A DNA stretch of 64,000 nt from Leptobrachium leishanense (Eukaryota > Chordata > Amphibia > Anura > Megophryidae). Below, one piece after another: positions 11,330 through 23,002 of the stretch; position 1 is the stretch's first letter, and each line of letters starts with the position of its first letter. The notes under the pieces were generated by a model, which saw only the letters and a program-made list of their open reading frames with translations, searched no databases and was not told the DNA's origin. A program made the position numbers and the translations under genes. Location: contig CM019069.1 in NCBI GenBank assembly GCA_009667805.1, positions 98,863,204-98,927,203 on the forward strand, written 5' to 3'.

Positions 11330-12254
11330 AATAGTCAGCAGATACATTTCTGAAAAAATAAGGTCAGCTTTCACGAGGCAAGAATCATAAATAAAAATAC
11401 AAACAAAACACTTATAAAATTGGCAACTAGAGCAGCATTTAGTCGACCTGAAAGGTATAAAAATAAAGAAAACACAGCTGCAATATCCCCAGCCCGGGTG
11501 TACCAACAGGGGCAGCACAGTGAAACTAAAAGTTCAAAAACAAAAAAGAGTCGCAGAGGTCCCATCAGCCTGTATCATGGAAAAGGGATGCCTGCAAGGC
11601 AGGCAGAGTGCCACAAGCCGCCGCACTGGGCACCTCGAGTACCCAGCAACCAGGCGCCGTACCAGGAACAGCCCGGGACCAAGGCCGGCCGTTCCTCCCC
11701 TCAAAGCAGAGGCCCAAGACCCAGAGCAGTGCCACCAGCGCGGACCGCACGGAAATGGCCAGGGCCTTCAGCTCGGCAGACCTCCCAGCGACATCTCGAG
11801 ATTCAGGGTTCTTCTCTGCACACAGAAAGCTCCGGCACCCCGGAACCCATGAGCCTTCAGGTACGTCCCTGGGCACACCGCCTGGTTCCACAGCTGCCGT
11901 CCGGGATCCCTCAGGCCCAGCTCCACTCAGGGCATCCGCACAGTCACCGCCTCTCGGGGGGCCTCCATATATTGCCGCAGATCACCTCTCGTCAGCGTGT
12001 GCTCGTCGCCTCCATCAGCAGGCGTTCGAGGCGCAGGAACGCCACCTCCAGGCCGAACATCGGGCAAAACAGTGGGGCCTGCCACCGCGTACCTTCTCCA
12101 TCCGACCCCTCCACCAGGTCGACTGCCTTGGCCGGGAGACGGGGCCCTCCGTCGCCACAGCCCTCATCCAGGTAGGGGGTGTCAGGGTCAGCAGAGGTGC
12201 CGCGGTGTGGGCAAGGCCCCCAAATGAGCGCTGGAAGGATCCATGTTATGCTTT
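11330..12254 (-). mobile_element. Unrecognised retroelement E, copy 1 (partial)
   Basis: Minus-strand frames at about 12267-11992 and 11891-11565 resemble the protein readable in the larger copy at 17660-21870. A region with LPAKAVDLVEGS...FLRLERLLMEA aligns in order with LTDANALAAETM...LTRLEDYLGLLLE of the other copy. Downstream, LPALQASLFHDTG aligns with ACTKTAAVPFRDAG. The frame is broken and no reverse transcriptase is present. The region is GC-rich relative to its flanks. The right edge coincides with a piggyBac-like MITE. I do not recognise the protein. Confidence 0.5.
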
Positions 12255-12772
12255 TTAGCCCCTTCACTGCTGAGCCATTTCACCTCTGTGCGCTGAGCTC
12301 AGAGTGACCATTTTATGCTCATCATGTTTAAATGTCAATTGAAGTCCTATTTTATTATACCCCCAGACAATTTTTTTCTTTTCCCTTTACACCAAACGTA
12401 CTCATGTTTGGTATCATGATCAGGCCTTTCCAAGATGCCAAACATAACCCTCTAGCTGCCACGGATTGGGAGATCCCCCTGCTCCACTTGGCAGCTAGGG
12501 GGTTAACTGGCCAACTGACATCATCGCACATACGGTGATGACGTCAGTGGGGAGGTGACCTGGAGGCTTGGCTGACATCTGACGACAATGATGTCATCGC
12601 AACGGCCAGAGCCCATAAATACGTGGGTCAGGCTTCAAGCATGCCAGACTGTCGCAGGACCCCGGCCAGAGAGGTGGGTTAAAGGACCATGACGTACATA
12701 GTATGTCCTTGTTGCTTAACGGGAATTTTCCCCAGGATGTACTATGTACGTCAGTGGTCCTTAAGGGGTTAA
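12255..12772. mobile_element. TTAA-type (piggyBac-like) MITE with internal palindromes
   Basis: The left end reads ttagccccttcactgctgag (TTAA decayed to TTAG) and the right end reads ccttaaggggttaa, giving CCCCTT/AAGGGG inverted ends. The interior holds stem-forming pairs: gccaaacataaccctctagctgcc with cttggcagctagggggtta, gacgtacatagtatgtcc with gatgtactatgtacgtc, and a CRE-like gatgacgtcag at about 12537. The same layout occurs at 50706-51969. Confidence 0.7.
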
Positions 12773-13135
12773 AAAAAAATCTGGAACATTCTTAGGGTTT
12801 CTGCTGCGGATGAAAAAAAATAAACGGTTGAATAAAAACGAAAAAAAATTTTTACGTTGAATCCTATGGGCTGTCGATCAGAATCACTTCTGTATGGGGC
12901 AATTTCTCTGCCGCCGCACGGCGGTTTAACTATACATCTTTTTCATGTAACTTGTACCAGATTGTCCCGGCAAATGGGATATACCGATAGTCTGTTGTAG
13001 TTGCAAAAAATCGTCTGAAGTCGTCCGATGGAAGTCAGAGGCAGTGGAAGAGGCTGATTCACCTGCATGTTGTGGGATCGTTCGGATGACTTTGGATGTT
13101 TGCACAAATATGGACCCAGTGGACGGCCAGCCTTA
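12773..13135. other. No gene seen
   Basis: A-rich tract at 12772-12850, then unremarkable sequence. No coding or mobile feature is supported. Confidence 0.4.
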
Positions 13136-13562
13136 GGCTAGGATCGGACGAATGCATTTTTCGCATCGTCCGTAAAAAAGTGCGTCCGAACGCATGGACA
13201 TACTTTTTCACGGAATATGCGATAGCGGTCATACAATGCGCAATTTCGGCCGTGTTTTCATACGGATCCAAACCAGGAAACTTTGGGTGTGTGGACGTTA
13301 TGTTGGCCAGACATGAGCAGGGTCTGACGTCTCCTAATCACGCACACACGCCGCTATGCGGACGCAGAGTACTCTGTACGTCAGTACTAGCAGTTCGACG
13401 TTCTTGCGAAAATACGTTCGTTTGCCGCTTGCGTTGCGCGGCCGAACTTTCGTGCGGCTGTACTTCGTATGTGGGCCTGCGTTAGATGTCATTTGCTGCT
13501 ACCACGGACGTCATAAATTGCGGGTAAACGCACGTTCGCACTGCGTTCGTCTGACCCCAGCC
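13136..13562. mobile_element. CpG-rich 427-bp MITE family H1, copy 3
   Basis: Ends GGCTAGGATCGGACGAA and TTCGTCTGACCCCAGCC form the terminal inverted repeats. The copy is exactly as long as copy 1 (427 bp). Flanking trinucleotides are TTA (13133-13135) and TAA (13563-13565), a mismatched target duplication. Confidence 0.78.
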
Positions 13563-13800
13563 TAAAACTCAATGGAAAGTTATTGTTTAATATGTATACA
13601 GGCGATTTCTTTTTTTTCTTTCAGAGTTCGCTCATAAGATGTTACTCTTCTGAAATTGCAAGATATTTTTTTTAAATGTCGTGAAGATAATTAAATAAAG
13701 CTGCAACAAAGTCAAATCTCCTTTTGTTTCTTTACAGATGCTGCAGATCCTCTTCAATCTGTTAAATTCCTGTCATTATTTCCCTTCTGCATGATAGATC
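13563..13800. other. No gene seen
   Basis: T-rich low-complexity sequence at 13600-13640, otherwise unremarkable. Confidence 0.35.
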
Positions 13801-13947
13801 AGGGCTGTCAAACTCCGCCTCCCCCCCCCCCCCGCACATGTTTCTGAATTACAATGCCTTTGATTCCCTGGCCATTTTATCACATTTAAAGAATTCTGGG
13901 ACTTGTAGGCATCAGCACCTCGGGGGCCGGAGTTTGATATCCCTGGG
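13801..13947. mobile_element. Short hAT-like MITE
   Basis: Ends CAGGGCTGTCAAACTCCG and CGGAGTTTGATATCCCTG are inverted repeats starting with the CAGGG typical of hAT elements. A C-run lies at 13823-13834. The 8-bp flanks do not match well, so the target duplication is not supported. Confidence 0.6.
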
Positions 13948-14379
13948 ATATAGCCTCCTGTTTCTCCCTATCATGAGGGTTTAAGGGTCAAATATATAAA
14001 TACTGCGGCATTCATCGAGGTGTCTTCCCTGCCTGCTCACTTTGAGGGTGCGTGGAAAGCCACTGGTTGTTAATGAGAGCTGTGTGAAATCTGTGCTCAC
14101 AGCCTTCACGATCTCCGTAACGCCGACCATACTCGCCACACAGGGGTTGTACTTCCCCTGTCTAGTTATGAAAGGTGTTGCAGAGATTGCCAAAAGCTGC
14201 GTCAGATTTCACACTTTATAGCTTTTAGTACCAGCCAGCAGCTCTGCACACATCCACAGTATCTTCACAGGGAAAACGCAGAAGACCCAGCATTCAGTAG
14301 CGGCCAAGTAGCCGGTCTGACCACGAGTCGTGCGGAATCGGATCAAGACTCTGTATCAGCCTATCCCGAACAACGCATG

Positions 14380-14640
14380 ATTCAGTGGTCAAAAAAGTCC
14401 ATTGGGACATCCTTATTTACATATATTTTACTGTAGGACCAAGACAAATTATATATCCTTATTTTCAGCAGATCCATAATTTATTATATGTATACATCAT
14501 GTCCTGCCAAAATGCTATAACAAAAAATGTGAATTTCCATTCACTTTATATTCACAGAATATCGTCAAGAAAGGCTGTCAAGAATCGGTATCAGCTCTGA
14601 AAACAGAATATCGGTCTATCCCAATGAGGGGCCCTATTCC
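14380..14640 (+). repeat. Fragment related to the TTAA-type MITE interior
   Basis: The segment containing catgtcctgccaaaatgcta followed by taacaaaaaatg is nearly identical to 50880-50915 inside the piggyBac-like MITE. It also matches, in inverse and more diverged form, 19862-20010. No termini are visible here, so it is an internal remnant. It is followed by gggccctattccacgg, the start of another small repeat. Confidence 0.6.
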
Positions 14641-15462
14641 ACGGTTGGTATTAAATGCCAAACGCTAATGGAATATCTAGTGTCGGCTGTTTTCCGTTCG
14701 CGCCTGACATTTAAATATCGAGCCACTTTATCAGCAGTTTGTCTCATAATACTTTGCAGCCGCAACATGATAACACCTGTATCATTCCCTTGTAAAGAGA
14801 ACACGTGAGGATTCTATTAAGGCTTTAGGATCAGACCTATGTCATCTGTCCCTTCATACCCACGATCACTCATGGGATGGGTATGTAGCTTCTAGAGCCC
14901 CTGGCATTACAGAGAAGCGGAGACCACATGGTCCACAGACTGCGCACTTGTTGGAGTGGGAAAATAAATGGGTTTTAGGGTAGCAAAAATATTACTTCCA
15001 TAGACAGTCAATCCAAACAGAAGGAAGACCCAACATGACACGTCTCTCTCACCAGGATGTCTCGAGGAGAATTGATGAAACAGAAGCATGAACAAAGTAT
15101 ACATGTTACAGGGCTCTCCACCCACTATGTTTTCCGTTCACTCTCACACCCCTTCTGGCATGGAACCTCATGTCCTTGAAGCCCCTGACAGATTAGCCAC
15201 TGACCCAGGAGGAAGCAAAAGCCTTACTACAGCTGCTAGTGCGTTTGGCGTCTGCCCGGGACATACCTGCAAACCTCATGGAACTGTGCTCCAGCTTGGA
15301 AACCAGACGTGAGCTTGACAAAGCTTTCACCAGTGATCAGACACTACATATGTCACCGGGCACTAAAGAAAACAATAGGGAATCCCTCTGTTTAAGTAAC
15401 TAAACTCACAAATCGGTGCTCAAAGACCATAACAGGCCTCAACCCATAATGAACACATACAG
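14641..15462. other. No gene recognised
   Basis: Mixed-composition sequence without convincing exon, splice context or transposon ends. Short open frames here show no family resemblance. Confidence 0.4.
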
Positions 15463-15627
15463 TCAGGTCCAGAAATATTGGGACATCGACACAAATACCC
15501 TCAAATTAAAGCTGACAGTCTGCAGTTAAAGCACATTATATTTCATTCCAACTCTATTGTGGTGGTGTATAGAGCCAAAGATGTTAGAATTGTGTCGCTG
15601 TCCCAATATTTCTGGACCTGACTGTAT
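15463..15627. mobile_element. Tc1/mariner MITE, about 165 bp
   Basis: The element is two long inverted repeats with almost no interior: cagtcaggtccagaaatatt at the left and aatatttctggacctgactg at the right, both next to TA. It is the deletion derivative of the family at 7552. Confidence 0.85.
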
Positions 15628-15639
15628 ATACATTACGGT

Positions 15640-15735
15640 CTGAACACAAATATTTTATTTATTTATAAAGAATTTTAGCAGGAAGGATACATTGAGATTT
15701 CTCTCATTATCCTGGGTTCAAGAACATTGACTATA
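15640..15735 (+). repeat. Dispersed repeat family B, copy 2
   Basis: Contains agcaggaaggatacattgag and a downstream ttcaagaacattga shared with the copy at 32890-33005. It is followed by a (TA)n run at about 15792-15813. Confidence 0.6.
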
Positions 15736-15814
15736 TCACTTTATTCAAGATATAGCAAGTTAAAAAATATTGCATTATTCAGAACACAAATTTATATATA
15801 TATATATATATATA

Positions 15815-17580
15815 ACGGAAACGCACAGGATTCTGTCCACACATGGGTCATTTACATACACAAAACGTCCCCTAGAAACTGCTGGGGGACACAACCAGAC
15901 CGAAACAGACAATGTGTAAGGCTGGTTCAGGATATCTCCTAGGTAAATTATAGGTTAACCCGAGATGCAATACCAGGTAACCCTTAACCCAGATTATGTA
16001 CTAGTCCTTAATGTGGCTGGGTTTCGCAATGGTAGAAGGTGAACCTATAAGGCAGGGACAGCAATAAGGAAGGGAAACACCAGTCCTTGTATGACTGGTA
16101 GTTACGACAGGAGAGGTAAGGAAAAGGTGGAGAGCAGAATCAGGCAAAGCCTGGAAGCCAGAGGCCCTGCAATGCAGGTAGAAATGTCAAGAGGCAAATC
16201 AGAGTCACGGGGTAAAAGAGGTACATAGGTCGATAGTATCTCAGAGCGATAAATAGCAATAACAGGGCATTTAAGGGGTCAGCTAAACTGAAACCACGAA
16301 AGGGTGCTGAATCCAAGGCTGAAGAAGTTTAAATACACTGCCCATACGTGATTTGTCCACGGGGTCACATGGTACTGGGTACAGCTGCTGTGGGTGCGTT
16401 GATGTCATTGCGTGACGGGCCACCGGCGGTAAAAGACGCTGAAGCCAGCGGCTCGCATGCATGGGGAGCCTGGAGACATGCAGCCGCGAGGGGGCAGCGA
16501 GGAGCAGCGCTGGGACCTGCCGGGACCAGGTCTGACACTAGGGACACTTTTGCTTCTTGGAGTGGTAAGCCTAACTAGATTACATAAAGACAGTGAAATC
16601 AAACATGTAACATTTCTAATGAGGCAGGACAATGGTAATCAGAATGATAACCGATTACTGTCAGCAGATTTACAAACTATTCAAATAGAAACAGATAACA
16701 CATTCCTGAGACAAGGGTATGCTGAGATGTTAGTCCTCGCAACAGATAACAGATTGACAATAGCATTCTTGCATAATCACAGATTACACAAACATTCTGC
16801 ACACAAGGGAGGCCTGCACCCTACAAATATGCCTCCAGGTCTATGCACCCCAAGTTCAAAGTGACTTGCGTTACACTGCTGGATAGCTCTGGTCCCCCGG
16901 CTACTTCTGCCAAAAGAGCGCCCTGATCCTTGAACAGGGGACCAAGCGGCTAATGGAGTGTACTCAGGTTAGAGCTCTATAGCAGCAGCCGCTCTATCTT
17001 GGGAATGTCGGATGGAGGGCTTCCCGGTGGCGCTTCCTGTTCAAACTCAGACCACACCAGACTACCATCCCTGCAGACCTACTGTCCAAAAAGAACGATG
17101 GTGGGGGCAAAGGAGGCTGCAGGGCAAGTGGGTTAACAGGTGTCAGCTTGCCAGCGGTGTTCGTGATCTCCTGGGGAGCCTCCTGTATTATTCAATTTCA
17201 GGCAAGCCGGGATTCACTTTATAAGGATACAAATAAAATGTTTGGTTTGTACAATTAATACTGGTACATGCTGGACACAAAAGGGGACAAATTATTTATA
17301 GCACAAAGGATATAACAGACAAAACAGCCATGCCATTTTAATGAACAAATACAGTTACGGACTTGAGCTGATACATTGTTGCTGCGTGCACTATGTGGCT
17401 ACTGGCAGGATCAATGTGAGACATTGCAGGGAAAGCACAATTAAATACGAAATTGGGGACATTTTACAGTAAATCTAACAGGGGAATTCATTCATATAAA
17501 TACAGGCGAAACGAATTATAACAGAATAAGAATGAAATTAAAATACAGTGGCGGCCGGTACGTCACACCCTCCTTGGGGA
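15815..17580. repeat. Unclassified dispersed repeat family C, long copy
   Basis: Segments recur elsewhere in the window: the phrase cattcttgcataatcaca followed by acattctgcacac (16762-16805) matches 38410-38460. The phrase caccccaagttcaaagtgac (16846-16865) matches caccccaagtccaaagtgac at 37726-37745 and a related form at 38500. The phrase ggtcatttacatacacaaaa occurs at 15846 and 38159. No reverse transcriptase, transposase or terminal structure was found. It may be an LTR or the non-coding part of a retroelement. Confidence 0.45.
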
Positions 17581-17659
17581 ATGAATACATATTTTTGACA
17601 ATGTACAAGTATGGTTTGTGTGTTTCAATAAATATTCCAGTTGTTATCTTTTTGTTTAT

Positions 17660-20600
17660 TTTTTATTATTAAAGTTTTTATTATCACGATATAAAGTCAG
17701 CAAAATAAACACATAAAGAGAGGCCTCGCAGGGCCAATGGGTGTCATCAAGAACATGGGATAAGTGGTCGCGCAGGAGTCAGGACCAAAACATCTCGGCT
17801 AAAAAGAAAATCATATTCAATATAGCAATTAAACATGTGAACATACTGCGTAAAAGTACTGAAAAGTTGTCCAAGGACAATCATCCCCAATTGGGGGGGG
17901 TCTCATCTAAAATTAAGGATAGAAATACAAAAAATGGCCTTGTAGGGCTAAAGCTTGTCTGCTAGTAGACAATACAAGAAAATAAAATATAATGGAGGCG
18001 GGGGGAATGAGGGGTAAAGAGAGAAAAGAAAAAAGAATAAAAAAATAGCAAATGCCATATCGGTGCCACACCTGGCATTTACCCGACCGGCCAAGAAAAG
18101 ACCACGGGGAGAACATGGCACCAGGCCCGGGCACCCGGCGTAAAGCTGAACTCCAGGCCATGGCCCAACCCCCGGGACCACCCAATGAAGCCAAAATAAA
18201 GAAAAATAGGGAAGAGAAAACACAAAGGGAGGGGGAAGGGACAAAAAAACCCACACCAAAAGTCTTCTAAAAATTTCAGCCAAATACGAGCAATAAACGT
18301 TAGGAACATAAGAACAAAAAACAAAACAAAAAATGGTCGCGCTGGACCAAAACAAGTCATCTTAGCGAAGCACTGCATAAGAATAGTATGCTTAATGAGG
18401 AACGAAAATACACTGCTGTAAAGATCTATTCAAAGAGTCCGCATAGCATAAAATGAAATGAAGGGGGGGGGCAAGGGTACTCAGCGAAGGGAGGGGGAGA
18501 TGGTGGTCATAAAAATAAAAAAATATGAAAATATTTCTCAGCTGGCATGTGAACACCTATAGAAAAAACATTAAGAGTTCTGAGAGTAAAATCAGCAAAA
18601 GAAAAAGTCCACATAAAAAAGCCAAAATCTCAGCCAGAAAAAAAACACACAGGGTCCTCAGCAGGGAACGGCAGAAAAAGAGATAAATAAATCAAAGTCT
18701 CATCAAGAGGTCAAAAAGGGAAAGAGAGTCCCTAAGCCAGCATCCCTGAACGGTACGGCAGCAGTCTTAGTGCAGGCAGGGTAACACAGGCCAGGCCAGA
18801 CCGCAAATCCAGGCCAGGATGGAAAGGACGGGGCACATAGGCCCTCTCTCGTACCGCGATACCTCCTGCCAACCTCTCGAATCAGGCTCCCTGGTGGGGT
18901 CGAGGCAGGAGACGGCTTGGGGGAACCAAACAGCAATTTCCACGCAAACTCCGGGAGGGGAAACTCGGCAGCCATCAGGTACCGGCTGTCACCAGCGGGT
19001 GCCTCCAGCTCACTCACCAGCTCCGACCTGGTAGACGACACTCGGCAGGGATACGCCTCCGGGGCACTCTGCAGCGATGGCTCCTCAGCACTAGGGATGA
19101 GCCGAACACCCCCGTGTTCGGTTCGCATTCGAACTCGACAATTTCAAAAGTTCGAGTTTGAACCTTTAGATGTCATCGCGGCAGCGCGATGACATCTAAT
19201 TCAGGCGCCCCCCCTGCGTGTGTGGAGGAGGTGCCTGAAAGGGAGGGGGGAGGTCCTTCGGACCTCTCTCCCTCCCGATCGCCGGGTCCTGCGGCTGAAG
19301 GCAGGCACGGTTTGGAAGGGCACAGCCTGCCCTTCCAAACCGTGCCTGCCTTTAACCCCTTGGGTGCCGGATCACGATTCGGCACCGAAAAGCGCCGAAT
19401 CGTGATCCTCTCCCGGAGCTGGCCGGCATCTTGGATGTCGGCCAAGCTTCCGGGAATGCCCCGACGACTGGCATCATCGTGCATAGCACGATGACACCAG
19501 TCCTGGAGTTAACCCCTAACTGCCACCAATGGTGGAGATAGGGGGTTCCGATGAACCCCCTATCTCCCTACGTGGCAGCTAGGGGTTAGTTTTTTATAAA
19601 AAAATAAAAAAAATTATTACATTTTTTTTTTTTTTTGCTTTGTTAATGCAGCAATATTGTTCCCATTTCAATTATAATGTGAACAATGATGCTGCACTAA
19701 CGATTTTTGTATACGGTGCGTTTGTTAAAAATCGCGTACTTTTCCCCCCAAAATATGTAACGAGACCCCATTTCTAATTTTTTTAACAAGCGCACCCATA
19801 CAAAATATAACCGCAATTGCTCGCATGTTAAGATGTGAAAAAAAAACACTTTACACGTTGTAAATGATTGAAAATTCATATTTTATTGCATATTTTGTTA
19901 TAATATACAGACAGGACATGATGTATACATATAATAATGACATATTATGAATCTGCCAAGTCTGCCGGAAAGAATGATATATAATATGTCTGGGTCTTAT
20001 ACTAAAATAAGCCTTCAAAACGCGTTTAAACAAGATGACAGAAACCAGTAAAAATTAGCTCAGCACAGAGGCGTGAAATGCCTCAGCAGCGAAAGGGTTA
20101 AGGGGTTAAAATGCGCACAGGGACTGGCTACTATCCTGTTAGATGAGGGAATGTATTATATGTATAAAGCAAGGTATATATGACAATGGATAGTCTTTGA
20201 CTCTAGGGACTCAGCTTGTACGCTTTATGATAGACATTTTCACGTTGTGTTGTGTTACTAATGCAGAAGCAGCAAGCCCTTCCACCACGCTTGCACCAAA
20301 ACTATAGATCTAACACAATAATAATTGTATGCTCACATAGGCCCTTCAGGAGAGGTACATGACATACAAACACTGGAATATTACGTTTCAATCTAAGGAG
20401 TGTGATAAAGATTTTATTAAGCCCTTGATAACAAATGACGTAACATCTACATCATTAATGATTGGCTTTACAGAGCCCTGGTCCTTAAGGGGTTAAACAG
20501 CATATCAGAGGATCATGTAGTAAAAATGAACACTTCTTAGAATTCAGAAGCATACTGAGTTCATACATGTGCAGGAGCCACACCCAGTCTGCAGGCAAAG

Positions 20601-21870
20601 TATAAATTCATGAGACCAGACTAACTAGAAGCAGGTGTTATTTCCAAACACTAATTAACACCTGTTGTTTACGCCATTTGAGGGCCCTGCAGTAAGCATA
20701 GGTCATTTAGAGGTGAGAATATATCTAATAAACCGTTGCTTATAATATTCTGCAGTAAAGAGTCTCTTTATTTCTAGATTTTTTAAGCATTTTTTCTACT
20801 TTTTTAAAAAAAAAAAAACTTTTTTTCAAACTCGAACCGAACACGCCAAAAAGTTCGAAGTTCACGAACTTTCCAACTGCCGATGTTCGAGTCGAACTCC
20901 GAACTGATCGAACCGAACAGCTCATCCCTACTCAGCACGAGGGACTGCCGGCAACACTGAGGAATCCAGATATCCGTCCTCGCCATGCAGCACTTCGGCC
21001 TCCACCGCCTCCCAAACCATGCGGCCTCGCAGATCCATGTCAGGCTGACTGCCTCCTTGATTCCCGCCGCTCGAAACGCAGACATGCTTCTTAACACCAT
21101 TGCACGCCAGGGAGGTCGTCCCCAGAGACGGAAAGCCCACGCGAGGCACCGGACCAAGGTCGCAGGACACAGCTCCCTGCAGTTTACCGTCAGCATTGGC
21201 AGGAGATTAATCAGCACCCACGGTAGGTAAGTCGGCATCTGGTACAGGTCCCCCCCGGGCCTCCGCTCCTTCGCCAGCTCCCATCACTGCCATCAGCTGC
21301 CTCCAAGTGCCTCTTGAAATCTGGTTCCCCTCGTCCTCCAAGAGAAGCCCCAGGTAGTCTTCTAAGCGTGTGAGCGCAGCTCCCAGGCCTCCGAGGAAGG
21401 GAGGGAGAGCCGGGTGTCGCCATCCCACTTGTCTCTCCATCGTCTCTGCTGCAAGGGCATTGGCATCAGTCAGCAGATGGGGGCCCCCCTCTGCAAGGCG
21501 CTCATGGAACGGCCACCCAGGCAAGATATCTCCGCAGGGAGGCACGCAGGGCAGCGCGCCAAAAGGGAGCCAGGAAAAAGGCCCTAAGATGGCCGACGGT
21601 CACACACTCTCCAGGGAACTGCTATAGCACCCGTGTCTCAGCTCCGGAGGGGGGACTACACTGACTCCGGAGCGCTTCGGCCGATGGCCAACTGCTTGGG
21701 GACTAAAAAAATCAGGAGAAATATGGAGGAATCAGGCTCAAAATCTTCCCTTTGTAGCAGAAACAAGCGGAGCTCTATCTATGCACGTCTGCTCCCTTTC
21801 ACAGTCGGCCACGCCCCCTCCCCTTCTTTGACTTCAATCTATTCCACTTGTTTTACCCTGCATTGAGCCT
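17660..21870 (-). mobile_element. Unrecognised retroelement E, copy 2, split by a hAT
   Basis: Read on the minus strand, the element begins near 21870 with a GC-rich leader. It carries open frames at 21545-21207 and 21170-20939, then continues past the hAT insertion at 19091-18703. It ends near 17660 in an A-rich tail containing aataaaaactttaataataa. The two frames flanking the hAT rejoin through the duplicated CTCAGCAC. The predicted protein has a LTRLEDYLGLLLEDEGN-like leucine-rich helix and is otherwise unfamiliar; no reverse transcriptase is visible. The tail shares ttggccctgcgaggcct with 63948-63966, downstream of the L1 ORF1 at the right edge. This suggests an L1-related, ORF1-only type of element. 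That link is an inference. Confidence 0.5.
19092..20930. mobile_element. hAT-type non-autonomous element, 1.84 kb
   Basis: The ends are TAGGGATGAGCCGAAC and GAACAGCTCATCCCTA. A perfect 8-bp target duplication CTCAGCAC flanks it at 19084-19091 and 20931-20938, the hallmark of hAT integration. Subterminal regions are rich in GTTCG/CGAAC steps. The interior holds several stem-forming pairs (for example caggcacggtttggaagg with its complement at 19293-19350). It also holds a reverse-oriented remnant of the TTAA-type MITE (about 19840-20110, ending in gggttaaggggttaa). No transposase frame is present. Confidence 0.9.
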
Positions 21871-22998
21871 TTTCTCACGCTAGAGAAATCCTGCTAGAAT
21901 ATACACTCACAATTGAAAAGGTCCGGCTATGATTAATGAACATGGTGCAACTGTGTGACCAGTCTAGCTCCTTTCCCTGTGCAGAACACGATTACTAGGG
22001 GACAAAGGGTGCTTTAGTTGGACTCCACTACTGGGAGTGGGGAGCAAGAGGCGCTTTAGTTGTACTACACTACACAAGAGGTCTTATAGCTGGACTTCAG
22101 TACTAGGAAGCAAAAGGTGTTTTAGCTGGACTTCATTACTGGGGCAAAATGTTCAGTCAGTGCGGTGCGGTGAACCTGTGCAGTGATAAATTGATTGGAT
22201 TCAGTGGCACAGGCCAATTGACAGGGAAACACGGTGCAGTACGGTGCACTTCTGTGCCAGCGAAATTGTCCCATAGAGAACCATTGAAATGAATAATTCC
22301 TATGTACAAATTGCCAAAGTGCAGCGAAACACAAATTATTATTCGTAGCTTTTAACGCTCATAACACTAATCTAACACCACTTAAGCAGCATTTATTGGT
22401 TCTCTTTGCGAACCGAGTCGATCCAAAAACTATGAAACGAAATAGTAGTTGAATGAATTCCATTTTGGACAAACTTTTATTCAGCCATAACGAAACATAT
22501 GTTTTAGCCATGCACACCTCTAGACTAGACGACTAGGGCCAGAAGGTCCTTCTTGAGGGGGTAAAAACTTCTGGCAACAGTTTGAGAGCAATGTCTCTCC
22601 TTTCCCTGGATCACCAGAGGCACATTCAGATGCTCAGCCACTGAAAGTGCTAAGTTAGCAACTTGGCACTGAACGCTGTTCAGCAGTTCAGCGCTCAGCA
22701 ATGCTAATTTAGCACTTGCAGCTAAATCGAGAGGTGCTTCGGGGTTAGCTGAGTGTGACGTAGGAAAGATGGCCGCCTCCACGCAGCAGATAATCCAATA
22801 AGGAAATGTTCAGTTTGAAGTTTTGGTGGATCAACAAATATTTATTGGAACACGGTAAACATTAACACTAAAGTGGTAACAAAATTGACAAAAGTGGATT
22901 TTGCAGAAACCGCACCTTTGATTAAGCAATCCTCTGCCCTTTCACTTCCATATTCACAGCCAAAGCGTTCAGTGAGACTGCTGCAGCAAACTGAACTG
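21871..22998. other. No gene; degenerate tandem repeat at about 22010-22150
   Basis: A roughly 50-base phrase containing gctttagttggactccacta is repeated three to four times in degraded form. The remainder shows no coding or RNA feature. The phrase gagaaccattgaa near 22277 resembles sequence near 55700 and may belong to a shared repeat. Confidence 0.4.
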
Positions 22999-23002
22999 CT
23001 GC

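Noticed and set aside
11420..12258. Plus-strand frames of about 216-251 codons, proline/arginine/serine-rich
   Set aside because: They are GC-rich antisense shadows of the minus-strand retroelement E frames and have no domain or exon signals.
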